Notes under the pieces: generated by a model | The model's input: the letters and a program-made list of their open reading frames with translations, nothing else | Told to the model about the DNA's origin: nothing | The model's database searches: none | Shown: positions 24,870 through 34,496 of the stretch, in pieces | Numbering within the stretch: position 1 is the first letter of the stretch | Layout: each line of letters starts with the position of its first letter | Made by a program: the position numbers and the translations under genes | Source of the DNA: Hydrogenophaga taeniospiralis CCUG 15921 | GTDB lineage: Bacteria > Pseudomonadota > Gammaproteobacteria > Burkholderiales > Burkholderiaceae_C | Reading direction: 5' to 3' | Length of the DNA stretch: 64,000 bases | Assembly: GCF_001592305.1 (NCBI RefSeq) | Contig: NZ_BCWR01000015.1 | Span: 1 to 64,000, forward strand

Positions 24870-25840
24870 TGGACGAGCCCAAAGAAGTCCTGCTGGCCGA
24901 ACCGCGCGGTTTCTGCGCGGGCGTGGACCGCGCCATCGAGATCGTCGAGCGCGCGCTGGCCAAGTTTGGTCGGCCCATCTATGTGCGCCATGAGATCGTG
25001 CACAACACCTATGTGGTCAACGACCTCAAGGCCAAGGGCGCGATCTTCATCGAAGAACTGTCCGACGTGCCGCCCGGCGCCACGCTGGTGTTTTCCGCCC
25101 ACGGCGTGAGCAAGGCCGTGCAACAGGAAGCGCAGGCGCGGGGTTTCAACATCTTCGACGCCACCTGCCCGCTGGTGACCAAGGTGCACGTGGAGGTGGC
25201 CAAGCTGCACAAGGAAGGCTTCGAATTCATCATGATCGGCCACAAGGGCCACCCCGAGGTCGAGGGCACCATGGGCCAGCTCGACAGCGGCATTCACCTG
25301 GTCGAAGACGCGGCCGACGTGGCCCGCGTGTCGCCGGCGCAGACACAGAAACTCGCGGTGGTGACGCAGACCACCCTGAGCGTGGACGACGCGGCCGGCA
25401 TCCTGGCCGCGGTGAAGGCGCGTTTCCCCAGCGTGCGCGAGCCCAAGCAGCAGGACATCTGCTACGCCACGCAGAACCGGCAGGACGCCGTCAAGCTGCT
25501 CAGCCCGCAGGTGGACGTGGTGATCGTGGTCGGCAGCCCGACCAGCTCCAACAGCAACCGCCTGCGCGAGGTCGCGCTCAAGCTCGGCACACCAGCCCAC
25601 ATGGTGGACAGCGCCGACGAGCTGCAGGCCGAGTGGTTCGAAGGCCGCTCCCGCGTGGGCCTGACGGCTGGCGCCTCGGCGCCCGAGATCCTGGTGCGCC
25701 AGGTGATCGACCGCATCAAGGCCCTGGGCGCGATCTCGGTGCGCACCATGGAAGGCCTGACCGAGACGGTCAAGTTCCCGCTGCCCAAGGGGCTGAGGAT
25801 CGATGGCGATAGCCCTTCACTGATCGAACATCTGCACTAG
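24869..25840 (+). CDS. ispH: 4-hydroxy-3-methylbut-2-enyl diphosphate reductase
   Basis: A 323-residue last enzyme of the MEP isoprenoid pathway, making IPP and DMAPP. The three cluster cysteines are present in EPRGFCAGVDRA (Cys16), DATCPLVTKVH and DICYATQNRQ. The TSSNSNRL and AGASAPE segments complete the active site. The ATG overlaps the slpA stop by one base; a GTG one codon upstream is a less likely alternative. An intergenic repeat follows. Confidence 0.97.
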   Translation: MDEPKEVLLAEPRGFCAGVDRAIEIVERALAKFGRPIYVRHEIVHNTYVVNDLKAKGAIFIEELSDVPPGATLVFSAHGVSKAVQQEAQARGFNIFDATCPLVTKVHVEVAKLHKEGFEFIMIGHKGHPEVEGTMGQLDSGIHLVEDAADVARVSPAQTQKLAVVTQTTLSVDDAAGILAAVKARFPSVREPKQQDICYATQNRQDAVKLLSPQVDVVIVVGSPTSSNSNRLREVALKLGTPAHMVDSADELQAEWFEGRSRVGLTAGASAPEILVRQVIDRIKALGAISVRTMEGLTETVKFPLPKGLRIDGDSPSLIEHLH

Positions 25841-27301
<1,461 letters not shown>

Positions 27302-27323
27302 CGCGCCAGCGGCGCGCCCAAGA

Positions 27324-27348
27324 AAAAGCCCCGCAGTGCGGGGCTTTT
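27324..27348. terminator. Bidirectional terminator between serS and tRNA-Ser
   Basis: Stem AAAAGCCCCGC/GCGGGGCTTTT with a 3-base loop gives a T run on both strands, so it can end serS rightward and the tRNA leftward. Confidence 0.9.
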
Positions 27349-27353
27349 GCATT

Positions 27354-27445
27354 TGGCGGAGAGAGAGGGATTCGAACCCTCGGTACAGGAATACCTGTAC
27401 GCCGGATTTCGAATCCGGTGCATTCGACCACTCTGCCATCTCTCC
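27354..27445 (-). tRNA. tRNA-Ser (anticodon CGA)
   Basis: The minus strand reads GGAGAGATGGCAGAGTGG at the 5' end and closes with an acceptor stem, discriminator G and encoded CCA. The anticodon loop is TTCGAAA, giving anticodon CGA for UCG codons. The long variable arm (pairing TACAGG with CCTGTA) is the class II feature of serine tRNAs. A TAGAAT -10-like hexamer lies 16 bases upstream (plus-strand 27462-27467). Total 92 bases. Confidence 0.97.
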
Positions 27446-27550
27446 TGTGTCGAAGCCCATGATTCTAGCAGGACCGAAGACGGTTTTTTTTGGCGGTTCA
27501 CCGGAGAACACCTGGGTGCGACAATGCCGGCTTACGCTCCTTCACCTCCC

Positions 27551-28996
27551 ATGCTCGTCGACACCCAGCCTGCCACCTACCAGCACGTGCCCGCCACCGT
27601 CGAGGTGCGTGACCAATGGGTGAATTCCCAGCTGATCTCGGTCCTGATGGACAACATGGTGCCCTCGCTGCTGGCGGCCGGCATGGCGTTGCCCGTGCTG
27701 GTGTTCCTGATGGTGGGCGAGGTGGATCTGGTGGTCCTGTCGGTCTGGATCGGCCTGCTGGTGGCGATGTTGGTCTACCGCTACCGCCTGATCGGCATCT
27801 ACCGCCTGCGCCACGACAGCAGCGAGGGCCCCCAGCGGATGGACTTCGTTCGCCGCTACCAGTGGTCCTGGGCTGCCATGGGTTTCCTGTGGGGCGGCGG
27901 CGTGCTTCTGACCTACCAACTGGCCAGCATCACGACGCAGTTTGTCTATGGGCTCATGGTGCTCGGTCAAGGGTTGTTGGCCCTGACCTCCTACAGCGCG
28001 TATCTGCCCATCTTCCGGGCCTATGTCCATGCCCTGCTGCTGTCCGTGATGCTGGGGTTGTTGGTCAATACCCTCCGGGCGGTGGGAGAGGTGGGCGCGC
28101 TGGAAACCGGTGTGGCCTTGATGGCGCTGCTGATGGTGTTCTGGTGGTTGTTGCTGATCGCGGGCAGACGGTTGCACGAGGTGTACCGCTCCAGTTTCGA
28201 GCTGCAGTTCTCCAACCAGGAGCTCATCGATTCGCTGACGCTGCAGACCCGTGCGTCGTTGCGCGCCGTGGCCACCAAGAACCGGTTTCTGGCGTCCGCC
28301 GCGCACGACCTGCGCCAACCCGTGCACGCGCTGAGCCTGTACGCCGACTGGCTGGCCACCGAGCCCGAGATGGCGCGTGAAATTTCGCCGCGCATCCTGC
28401 AGTCCACCCGGGCCATCAACGAGCTGTTCGACTCGCTGTTCGACCTGACCCGCATCGACGCGGGCAACTACAAGGTGCGCCTGCAGCACGTGGACGTGCG
28501 CCAGCTGTTTGCCGATCTGGCCCTGCAGTTCGAGCCGGTCGCGGCGGGCAAGTCGCTCAAGCTCAAGACCCACACGCGCCCCACGACGATCTGGGCCGAC
28601 CCGGTGGTGCTGCGCCGCATCCTGGGCAATCTGCTGTCCAACGCCCTGCGCCACACCCATCGGGGAGGGGTCCTGCTGGACCTGCGTCACCGCGAGGACA
28701 TGCTGGTGTTCGAGGTGTGGGATACCGGCGTGGGCATCGCCCGCGAGCACCAGCAGGCGATCTTTCAGGAGTTTTTCCGGGTGTCGCAGCACCAGGGTAC
28801 CGAGGACAGCCTGGGCCTGGGATTGACGATCGTTTCCAAGCTGACCACCCTCATGGGCTACCAGCTGGCGCTGACGTCGGTGGAGCACAAAGGCAGCGTG
28901 TTCCGCCTGATGTTGCCGGCCTACACCCAGAACGGCCAGCCAGACGAACTGGTGCCGACGGTGGTGTTGAACTCGGAATTCATGGACCTGCGCTGA
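27551..28996 (+). CDS. Membrane histidine kinase with six-helix sensor
   Basis: A 481-residue kinase. About six transmembrane helices fill residues 35-205, with only short loops, so any signal is probably sensed in the membrane. The dimerisation domain carries His252 in SAAHDLRQPVHAL, and the ATPase domain has NLLSNALRHT, DTGVGI and GLGLTI. There is no receiver domain. A start at 27524 is possible. The convergent LuxR-type regulator gene is its likely partner. Confidence 0.88.
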   Translation: MLVDTQPATYQHVPATVEVRDQWVNSQLISVLMDNMVPSLLAAGMALPVLVFLMVGEVDLVVLSVWIGLLVAMLVYRYRLIGIYRLRHDSSEGPQRMDFVRRYQWSWAAMGFLWGGGVLLTYQLASITTQFVYGLMVLGQGLLALTSYSAYLPIFRAYVHALLLSVMLGLLVNTLRAVGEVGALETGVALMALLMVFWWLLLIAGRRLHEVYRSSFELQFSNQELIDSLTLQTRASLRAVATKNRFLASAAHDLRQPVHALSLYADWLATEPEMAREISPRILQSTRAINELFDSLFDLTRIDAGNYKVRLQHVDVRQLFADLALQFEPVAAGKSLKLKTHTRPTTIWADPVVLRRILGNLLSNALRHTHRGGVLLDLRHREDMLVFEVWDTGVGIAREHQQAIFQEFFRVSQHQGTEDSLGLGLTIVSKLTTLMGYQLALTSVEHKGSVFRLMLPAYTQNGQPDELVPTVVLNSEFMDLR

Positions 28997-29021
28997 ACGG
29001 GCAGGGGGTGTGCGGTAAATG

Positions 29022-29040
29022 AACGGGCGCTGGGCCCGTT
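29022..29040. terminator. Hairpin between convergent kinase and regulator genes
   Basis: Arms AACGGGC/GCCCGTT, loop GCTGG. No good T run follows on either strand, so termination is uncertain. Confidence 0.4.
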
Positions 29041-29059
29041 CTCCCGATTCGGATCCGAC

Positions 29060-29653
29060 TCAGAGGTCGAGCAGACCTGCGGTGCGTGCCAGATGGCTGG
29101 CTTGCGAGCGGCTCTTGACGTTGAGGCGCCTGAACAGGCGCCACAGGTGCACCTTGACGGTGTGTTCGCTGATCTGCAGCTGTTCGGCGATATCGCGGTT
29201 GCTCAGGCCCCGGTCGAGCATGACCAGCAGCTGTTTCTGCCGTTTGGACAGCTTTTCGGGAATGGTGGGTGCGTTCTCGTCCTCAACCTCGTCGGCCAGG
29301 AACTCGCGCAGAACCTTGCCGATCTGGGCCGCGCCGGCGGACTTCTCCACATAGGCGTCGGCACCGGCTTCACGCGCCAGGTCTTCGTAGTCGGAGGCGG
29401 GGGAGGCCGACAGCACGATGAGCGAGGTGTCGGGCAACATCTGTCGTATTTCGCGCACGCCCGAAACACCATTGGTGTCGGGCAGCTTCAAGTCCAGGCA
29501 CACCAGTTCGGGCTCGCCGTGTTCGGCAATCGCCTTGCTCACCGAGGCCAGACGCTCCAACTCGATCACCTGGGTGGAGGAACGCAGGCGGCGCAGCAAC
29601 ATGACGACGGCTTCGCGCATCAGCGGGTGATCGTCAATGACAAAAATACTCAT
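29060..29653 (-). CDS. LuxR/NarL-type response regulator
   Basis: A 197-residue regulator with a receiver domain (acidic pocket at DD 7-8, phospho-acceptor Asp54 in CLDLKLPD) and a C-terminal LuxR helix-turn-helix (LSKRQKQLLVMLDRGLSNRDIAEQLQIS onward). It is convergent with the histidine kinase gene 63 bases away, so the two probably form one system. Targets are unknown. Confidence 0.9.
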   Translation of the reverse strand: MSIFVIDDHPLMREAVVMLLRRLRSSTQVIELERLASVSKAIAEHGEPELVCLDLKLPDTNGVSGVREIRQMLPDTSLIVLSASPASDYEDLAREAGADAYVEKSAGAAQIGKVLREFLADEVEDENAPTIPEKLSKRQKQLLVMLDRGLSNRDIAEQLQISEHTVKVHLWRLFRRLNVKSRSQASHLARTAGLLDL

Positions 29654-29836
29654 GGCGGGGTGTGCTGTAGATATTTGGTTTCAGTGTGACAGCATATCGG
29701 CATTGGCGGTGTTTGGCGATAGCGAATAGCGTCCGAATGCTGTCCTTGTTTTTTTGCTCTGACTCCGGGGTGGCGCTTGGTCGGAACGCAGCAGCTGCGG
29801 GCCGCTGGAGTCGCTTTCCCCCATACCGCTGGGGCC

Positions 29837-31132
29837 TCAGTCGGCGGGGCGCACGAAGTGATCGAGCGCCTCACTCACGGCCTGGGCATCGGCATGCAGA
29901 CTCAGGCAGGCCTGAAGCTCGGGCAGCACCACGCTGCCGCCTTGCTGCAACCGGGCAATGGTTTGTGCGGCTTCCTTGGGCGAGGCAAATCCGGTGCTTT
30001 GCAGCAGCAGCAGGCCTTTGGCGTCCAGCAGCTTGAAATAGAACTGCCCGTCCGTTTCGCGGTACTGCTTGAAGCTGGGCGCGGCGACCTTGCCGGCCTT
30101 GGAGGCCTTGCCGGCGGAGGGCACGGCGTCCAGCCGGCGCAGACCCACGGCATGGCGCAACCGGGCCGTGAACGGGGTGGCCACGGCCCGGGCCTTTTCG
30201 GCGCCCGCCTGCAGGGTCTTTTCAATCTGTGCCGGGTTCTGGATCAGTTCGTCGTACACCGCGCGCAGGGGCGCGATTTCGCGGTCCAGCCGCTCGAACA
30301 GCACCTGCTTGGCGTCGCCCCAGGCGATGCCGTTGGCATAGGCCTGGGCCAGCGCGGCGGTTTCTTCCGTCGAGGCAAAGGCCTGGTAGAGCTGGAACAG
30401 CGCCGAACCTTCGGTGTCCTTGGGTTCGCCGGGCGCGCGCGAGTCGGTCACGATGCCCATGATGAGTTTTTTCAGCTGTTCGCGCGGCACGAACAGCGGG
30501 ATGGTGTTGTCGTAGCTCTTGCTCATCTTGCGGCCGTCGAGCCCCGGCAGGGTGGCCACGTGGTCTTCAATGGCGGCGTCGGGCAGCGTGAAGTGTTCGC
30601 CGTACAGGTGGTTGAAGCTGGCCGCCATGTCGCGCGCCATCTCGATGTGCTGGATCTGGTCACGGCCCACGGGCACCTGGTGGGCGTTGAACATCAGGAT
30701 GTCGGCCGCCATCAGCACCGGGTACATGAAGAGGCCGGCGGTCACACCCGCATCGGGGTCGACGCCGGCGGCGGTGTTCTTGTCCACCGAGGCCTTGTAG
30801 GCGTGGGCACGGTTGAGCACGCCTTTGCCGGTCACGCAGGTCAGCAGCCAGGTGAGTTCGGGGATTTCGGGAATGTCGGACTGACGGTAGAAGGTGACCT
30901 TCTCCGGATCCAGGCCGCAGGCCAGCCAGGTGGCGGCGATCTCCAGCGTGGAGCGCTGCACGCGCGCCGGGTCGCCCACCTTGATGAGGGCGTGGTAGTC
31001 GGCCAGGAAGTAGTAGCTTTCCACTTCGGCCAGGCGGCTGGCACGCACCGTGGGGCGGATGGCGCCCACGTAATTGCCCAGGTGGGGCGTGCCCGAGGTG
31101 GTGATTCCGGTGAGGACGCGCAAGGTTTTCAT
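29837..31132 (-). CDS. trpS: Tryptophanyl-tRNA synthetase with C-terminal extension
   Basis: A 431-residue class I synthetase, about 95 residues longer than the E. coli enzyme. The nucleotide-binding signatures are TSGTPHLGNY (HIGH-like) and GRKMSKS. After the catalytic core ends near residue 335, a Lys/Ala linker leads to an extra domain (FKQYRETDGQFYFKLLDAKG and LLQSTGFASPKEA) resembling the YegP/DUF1508 fold by eye. Longer TrpS proteins occur in Burkholderiales. It is followed on the minus strand by a long gap before the LuxR regulator. Confidence 0.95.
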   Translation of the reverse strand: MKTLRVLTGITTSGTPHLGNYVGAIRPTVRASRLAEVESYYFLADYHALIKVGDPARVQRSTLEIAATWLACGLDPEKVTFYRQSDIPEIPELTWLLTCVTGKGVLNRAHAYKASVDKNTAAGVDPDAGVTAGLFMYPVLMAADILMFNAHQVPVGRDQIQHIEMARDMAASFNHLYGEHFTLPDAAIEDHVATLPGLDGRKMSKSYDNTIPLFVPREQLKKLIMGIVTDSRAPGEPKDTEGSALFQLYQAFASTEETAALAQAYANGIAWGDAKQVLFERLDREIAPLRAVYDELIQNPAQIEKTLQAGAEKARAVATPFTARLRHAVGLRRLDAVPSAGKASKAGKVAAPSFKQYRETDGQFYFKLLDAKGLLLLQSTGFASPKEAAQTIARLQQGGSVVLPELQACLSLHADAQAVSEALDHFVRPAD

Positions 31133-31154
31133 GGACGGGAAGGGAACGGGAATA

Positions 31155-31823
31155 TTAAAGAATCAGCATGCGCAGGGGCGTGAGCAGCACTTCGATGGCA
31201 CTGTTGGTGATGCCCATCAGCGGGTACAGCCAGAGGTTGCCGACCACGCCGCTGATCACCAGCGCCATCACGATGAAAAAGCCCCAGGGCTCGACACGCG
31301 AAACCAGTTCGGCCTGCTTCCAAGGCAGCAGTCCCACCAGGATGCGGCCGCCGTCCAGTGGTGGCAGCGGGAACAGGTTGAAGGCGAACATCACCAGGTT
31401 GACCAGCACGCCGGCGCGGGCCATTTCCAGAAAGAAACGTTCTTCCACGCCCAGGGCCACCAGCAGGTAGATCAGCAGGGTCCAGAGAATGGCCTGGGCC
31501 AGATTCGCACCAGGGCCGGCGAGGGCGACCCAGACCATGTCACGTTTGGGATTGCGCAGACGGCCGAAGTTGACCGGCACCGGTTTGGCGTAGCCGAACA
31601 GGAAGGCGCCCGAGGTCGCGAAGTACAGCAGCAGCGGCATCGCGATCGTGCCCAGCGGGTCGATGTGCTTGAGCGGGTTGAGCGTGATGCGACCCTGGGC
31701 GTAGGCTGTGTTGTCGCCGAAATGGCGTGCCGCGTAACCGTGTGCCGCTTCATGCACCGTGATCGCGAACAGCACGGGAATGGCGTACAGGGCAATGGTC
31801 TGAACGATCTGGGCGAAATCCAT
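31155..31823 (-). CDS. M50-family site-2-type protease
   Basis: A 222-residue multi-spanning membrane metalloprotease. The zinc motif HEAAH is at residues 24-28 in the first helix region, and the second ligand segment is NLFPLPPLDGGRIL. It is a minimal M50 protein without PDZ domains. It lies 22 bases upstream of trpS on the same strand, likely cotranscribed. Substrate unknown. Confidence 0.92.
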   Translation of the reverse strand: MDFAQIVQTIALYAIPVLFAITVHEAAHGYAARHFGDNTAYAQGRITLNPLKHIDPLGTIAMPLLLYFATSGAFLFGYAKPVPVNFGRLRNPKRDMVWVALAGPGANLAQAILWTLLIYLLVALGVEERFFLEMARAGVLVNLVMFAFNLFPLPPLDGGRILVGLLPWKQAELVSRVEPWGFFIVMALVISGVVGNLWLYPLMGITNSAIEVLLTPLRMLIL

Positions 31824-31908
31824 GGCGGGCGTCGGGCAAAGCGCTATTGTCCCAGATGGGCGCGCGCTCCCCGGGGGCCGGGGGGCACGCGTGACCGGCT
31901 GGTGGATT

Positions 31909-32544
31909 TCAGAGACCCAGAGGGTCGAGGGCGCCCTGGCCGATGCGCACCACCTCGGGTTCGCCGCCGGTGCCCATGGGGGTGAGGTCGATCACGGTGG
32001 TGGGTTCGAGCGCACAGGCGCCCGCGTCGATCACCCCCGCGATGTCGTGCTCGAAACGCTCGCGAATCTCCTGCGCATCGTTCAGCGGCGCGGTTTCGCC
32101 GGGGGGGATCAGGGTCGTGGCGAGCAGCGCGCCGTTGTGCAGTTCCAGCAGCGCCAGCAGGCTGTGGTGCCGTGGCACGCGCAGGCCAATCGTCTTGCGT
32201 GACGGGTGGCTCAGGCGCCGGGGCACTTCCTTGCTGGCCTCCAGAATGAAGGTGTAGGGCCCGGGCGTGGCCAGCTTGAGCAGGCGGTATTGGCGGTTGT
32301 CCACCTTGGCGTAGCTGGCGAGTTCGCTCAGGTCGCGGCACAGCAGGGTCAGGTGGTGTTTGTCGTCCACCTGGCGGATGCGGCGCAGCCGGTCGGCCGC
32401 GGCCTTGTCATCGAGGTGGCAGACCAGGGCGTAGCTCGAATCGGTGGGCACGGCGAGCACGCCGCCGCGCTCCAGCAATTGCACCGCCTGCTTGAGCAGT
32501 CGAGGTTGCGGGTTCTCGGGATGGACTTCGAAATACTGGGACAT
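31909..32544 (-). CDS. YciO/Sua5-type L-threonylcarbamoyladenylate synthase family protein
   Basis: A 211-residue protein of the YrdC-like fold. The ATP/threonine-binding core is seen in GGVLAVPTDSSYALVCHLDDKAAADRL and TIGLRVPRH. It is closer to YciO than to TsaC by its N-terminus (MSQYFEVHPENPQ). TsaC makes threonylcarbamoyl-AMP for tRNA t6A; YciO activity is weaker and its role uncertain. The ATG at 32544 begins the conserved sequence; the ORF extends further upstream but without homology signal. Confidence 0.9.
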   Translation of the reverse strand: MSQYFEVHPENPQPRLLKQAVQLLERGGVLAVPTDSSYALVCHLDDKAAADRLRRIRQVDDKHHLTLLCRDLSELASYAKVDNRQYRLLKLATPGPYTFILEASKEVPRRLSHPSRKTIGLRVPRHHSLLALLELHNGALLATTLIPPGETAPLNDAQEIRERFEHDIAGVIDAGACALEPTTVIDLTPMGTGGEPEVVRIGQGALDPLGL

Positions 32545-32588
32545 GCCCGTATTGTGACGAGGCTCGCCGCGTCGTGCACCGGGGCGGC

Positions 32589-33500
32589 TCAGGCCTCCGG
32601 CTGGTCCACCGGCAGGCGCTGGTCGCGCGCGGTGAGCCAGCTCGCGCTGGCGCCGCACAGCACGATCATGGCGATGCCCGCGAGTTCGAACCGGCCGGGA
32701 ACGTGGTCAAACACCAGCCAGCCGCAGAACATGGCGAAACCGATCTGCGCGTACAGGTAGGGTGTGAGCGTGGAGGCCCGGGTGCGTGCAAAGGCCAGGA
32801 TCAGCAGGAAGTGGCCCACCGTGCCCATTAGACCGACCACGCACAGCAGGGCAAAGGTCCGCATGTCGGGCATGGCCTGCCAGGCCAGCGGCAGCGCCGC
32901 GCTGGCCAGCAGCGCGCCGACCCAGCCGGTGTAGAAGTGCATGGTCATGGGGTCTTCGGTGCGGGCCATCTGGCTGGTGAGGATCTGGAACCAGGCGTAG
33001 GTGAACACCATCAGCAGCGGCAGCAGGCTGGCCCAGCCGATCACGTCGCCCCCGGGTTGCACCACCAGCAGGGCGCCGACAAACCCCCCGGTGACCAGCA
33101 CCCAGCGCAGTGCGCTCACGCGTTCCTTCAACAGCAGCGCCGCCAGCAGCGTGACCACCAGGGGGGTGATCATGACGATGGCGGTGAACTCGCCCACCGG
33201 CATGTATTGCACGCTGATGAACGACAGCACGCTGACCAGCAGCAACAGGGCTCCCCGCAGCAACTGAAAGCGCGGGTGCGCCGTGCGCAGCAGTGAGCGC
33301 CCACGCATCGGCAGCATGACGGCCGTGACCGCGACCGCCTGGAAGGTGTAGCGGAACCAGACCGCGACCAGGACCGAGACGAAGGCCCCGACGTATTTCA
33401 CGGCGGTGTCGAGCACGGCGAAGCAGGCCGTGGCACTGACCAGAAACACGATGCCCAGCATCGCGTGCGTGTTCCCGCGCGGGGAAGACGGCGCGCCCAT
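32589..33500 (-). CDS. DMT/EamA-family transporter
   Basis: A 303-residue inner-membrane protein with ten predicted helices and two EamA repeats, a drug/metabolite exporter-like architecture. The chosen ATG shares its A with the stop of the upstream PHP gene (TGATG), which favours reinitiation; an ATG 13 codons later (MLGIVFLV) is an alternative. Substrate unknown. It is cotranscribed with the PHP phosphatase and probably the YciO gene. Confidence 0.88.
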   Translation of the reverse strand: MGAPSSPRGNTHAMLGIVFLVSATACFAVLDTAVKYVGAFVSVLVAVWFRYTFQAVAVTAVMLPMRGRSLLRTAHPRFQLLRGALLLLVSVLSFISVQYMPVGEFTAIVMITPLVVTLLAALLLKERVSALRWVLVTGGFVGALLVVQPGGDVIGWASLLPLLMVFTYAWFQILTSQMARTEDPMTMHFYTGWVGALLASAALPLAWQAMPDMRTFALLCVVGLMGTVGHFLLILAFARTRASTLTPYLYAQIGFAMFCGWLVFDHVPGRFELAGIAMIVLCGASASWLTARDQRLPVDQPEA

Positions 33501-34345
33501 CAGTGGATGCGCGACTGCAGCAGCTCCCACACCGGCGTGACGCTGCCGGGCAGGTCGGGCAGCTTGCCCAGATCGGTATGGCTTTCCTCGGGGCTGTGGA
33601 AGTCGCTGCCGCGTGAGGCCGCCAGACCGAACTCGTGGCAATAGCCGGCGTACTTCACATAGTCGGCCTGGCCGTGGGCGCCGGTCACCACCTCCACGCC
33701 CTGGCCGCCGTGCGATTTGAATTCGGTGAAGAGGGCGAACTCTTCGTTGGCGGTGAGCTTGTAGCGCCCCGGGTGGGCAATCACCGCCATGCCACCGGCC
33801 TGCGTGATCCAGCCCACGGCATCGCCCAATGAGGCCCAGCGGTGCGGCACGAAGCCGGGTTTGCCTTCGGTGATGAATTTGCGGAACACCTCGTTGGTGT
33901 CGCGGCACACGCCGGCCTCCACCAGGTAGCGCGCGAAGTGGGTGCGCGAGATGAGTTCGGGGTTGTCCACGTACTTCAGGGCGCCTTCGTAGGCGCCGGG
34001 TATGCCCACGCGGGCCAGGTCGTCGCTCATGGCGCGGGCGCGCTGCTCGCGTCCACCGCGTGTGGCGCGCAGACCGTTCACCAGCCCGGGGTGGTCCGGG
34101 TCCATGCCGAGCCCGACGATGTGAACCGTGGTGCCGGCGAAGGTGACAGAAACCTCGGCGCCGGTGATGTAGCGCAGCCCCAGCGCCTGGGCGGCTGCCA
34201 GGGCGCGGGCCTGACCACCGATTTCGTCGTGGTCGGTCAGCGACCAGAGTTCCACCCCGTTGGCCTGGGCGCGCTGCGCGAGCGCCTCCGGCGTGAGGGT
34301 GCCGTCGGAGACGATGGAATGGCAGTGGAGGTCGGCGTTGAGCAT
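33500..34345 (-). CDS. PHP-domain 3',5'-nucleoside bisphosphate phosphatase / RNase AM-like
   Basis: A 281-residue PHP-domain enzyme. Metal motifs are visible as ADLHCHSIVSDG near the N-terminus, SLTDHDE, AHPGRY and SRGSDFHSPEES. E. coli YciV/RNase AM of this family dephosphorylates 3',5'-nucleotides and trims rRNA 5' ends. A GTG three codons upstream could also start it. Its stop overlaps the transporter start. Confidence 0.9.
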   Translation of the reverse strand: MLNADLHCHSIVSDGTLTPEALAQRAQANGVELWSLTDHDEIGGQARALAAAQALGLRYITGAEVSVTFAGTTVHIVGLGMDPDHPGLVNGLRATRGGREQRARAMSDDLARVGIPGAYEGALKYVDNPELISRTHFARYLVEAGVCRDTNEVFRKFITEGKPGFVPHRWASLGDAVGWITQAGGMAVIAHPGRYKLTANEEFALFTEFKSHGGQGVEVVTGAHGQADYVKYAGYCHEFGLAASRGSDFHSPEESHTDLGKLPDLPGSVTPVWELLQSRIH

Positions 34346-34424
34346 GTGGGTCACCGATTCATTTTAGGGTTGACGGGGTCGCCGTGCTGACCCGAGGAGC
34401 AAAACCTGAAACGAGTGAGGTGAC

Positions 34425-34496
34425 TGCCACCCGGAACACCGTGCAACGGGCTTCGCCCGGCCGCAGGTGTTGCCCCCTTGGGGCCGGTGCGGGGGG
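34425..34496 (-). repeat. Intergenic hairpin repeat, copy 5 (inverted)
   Basis: On the minus strand: ACCCCCCGCACCGG, then CCCCAAGGGGG, the spacer CAACACCTGCGG and CCGGGCGAAGCCCG. It sits after the ppc stop, between ppc and the PHP gene. Confidence 0.5.
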
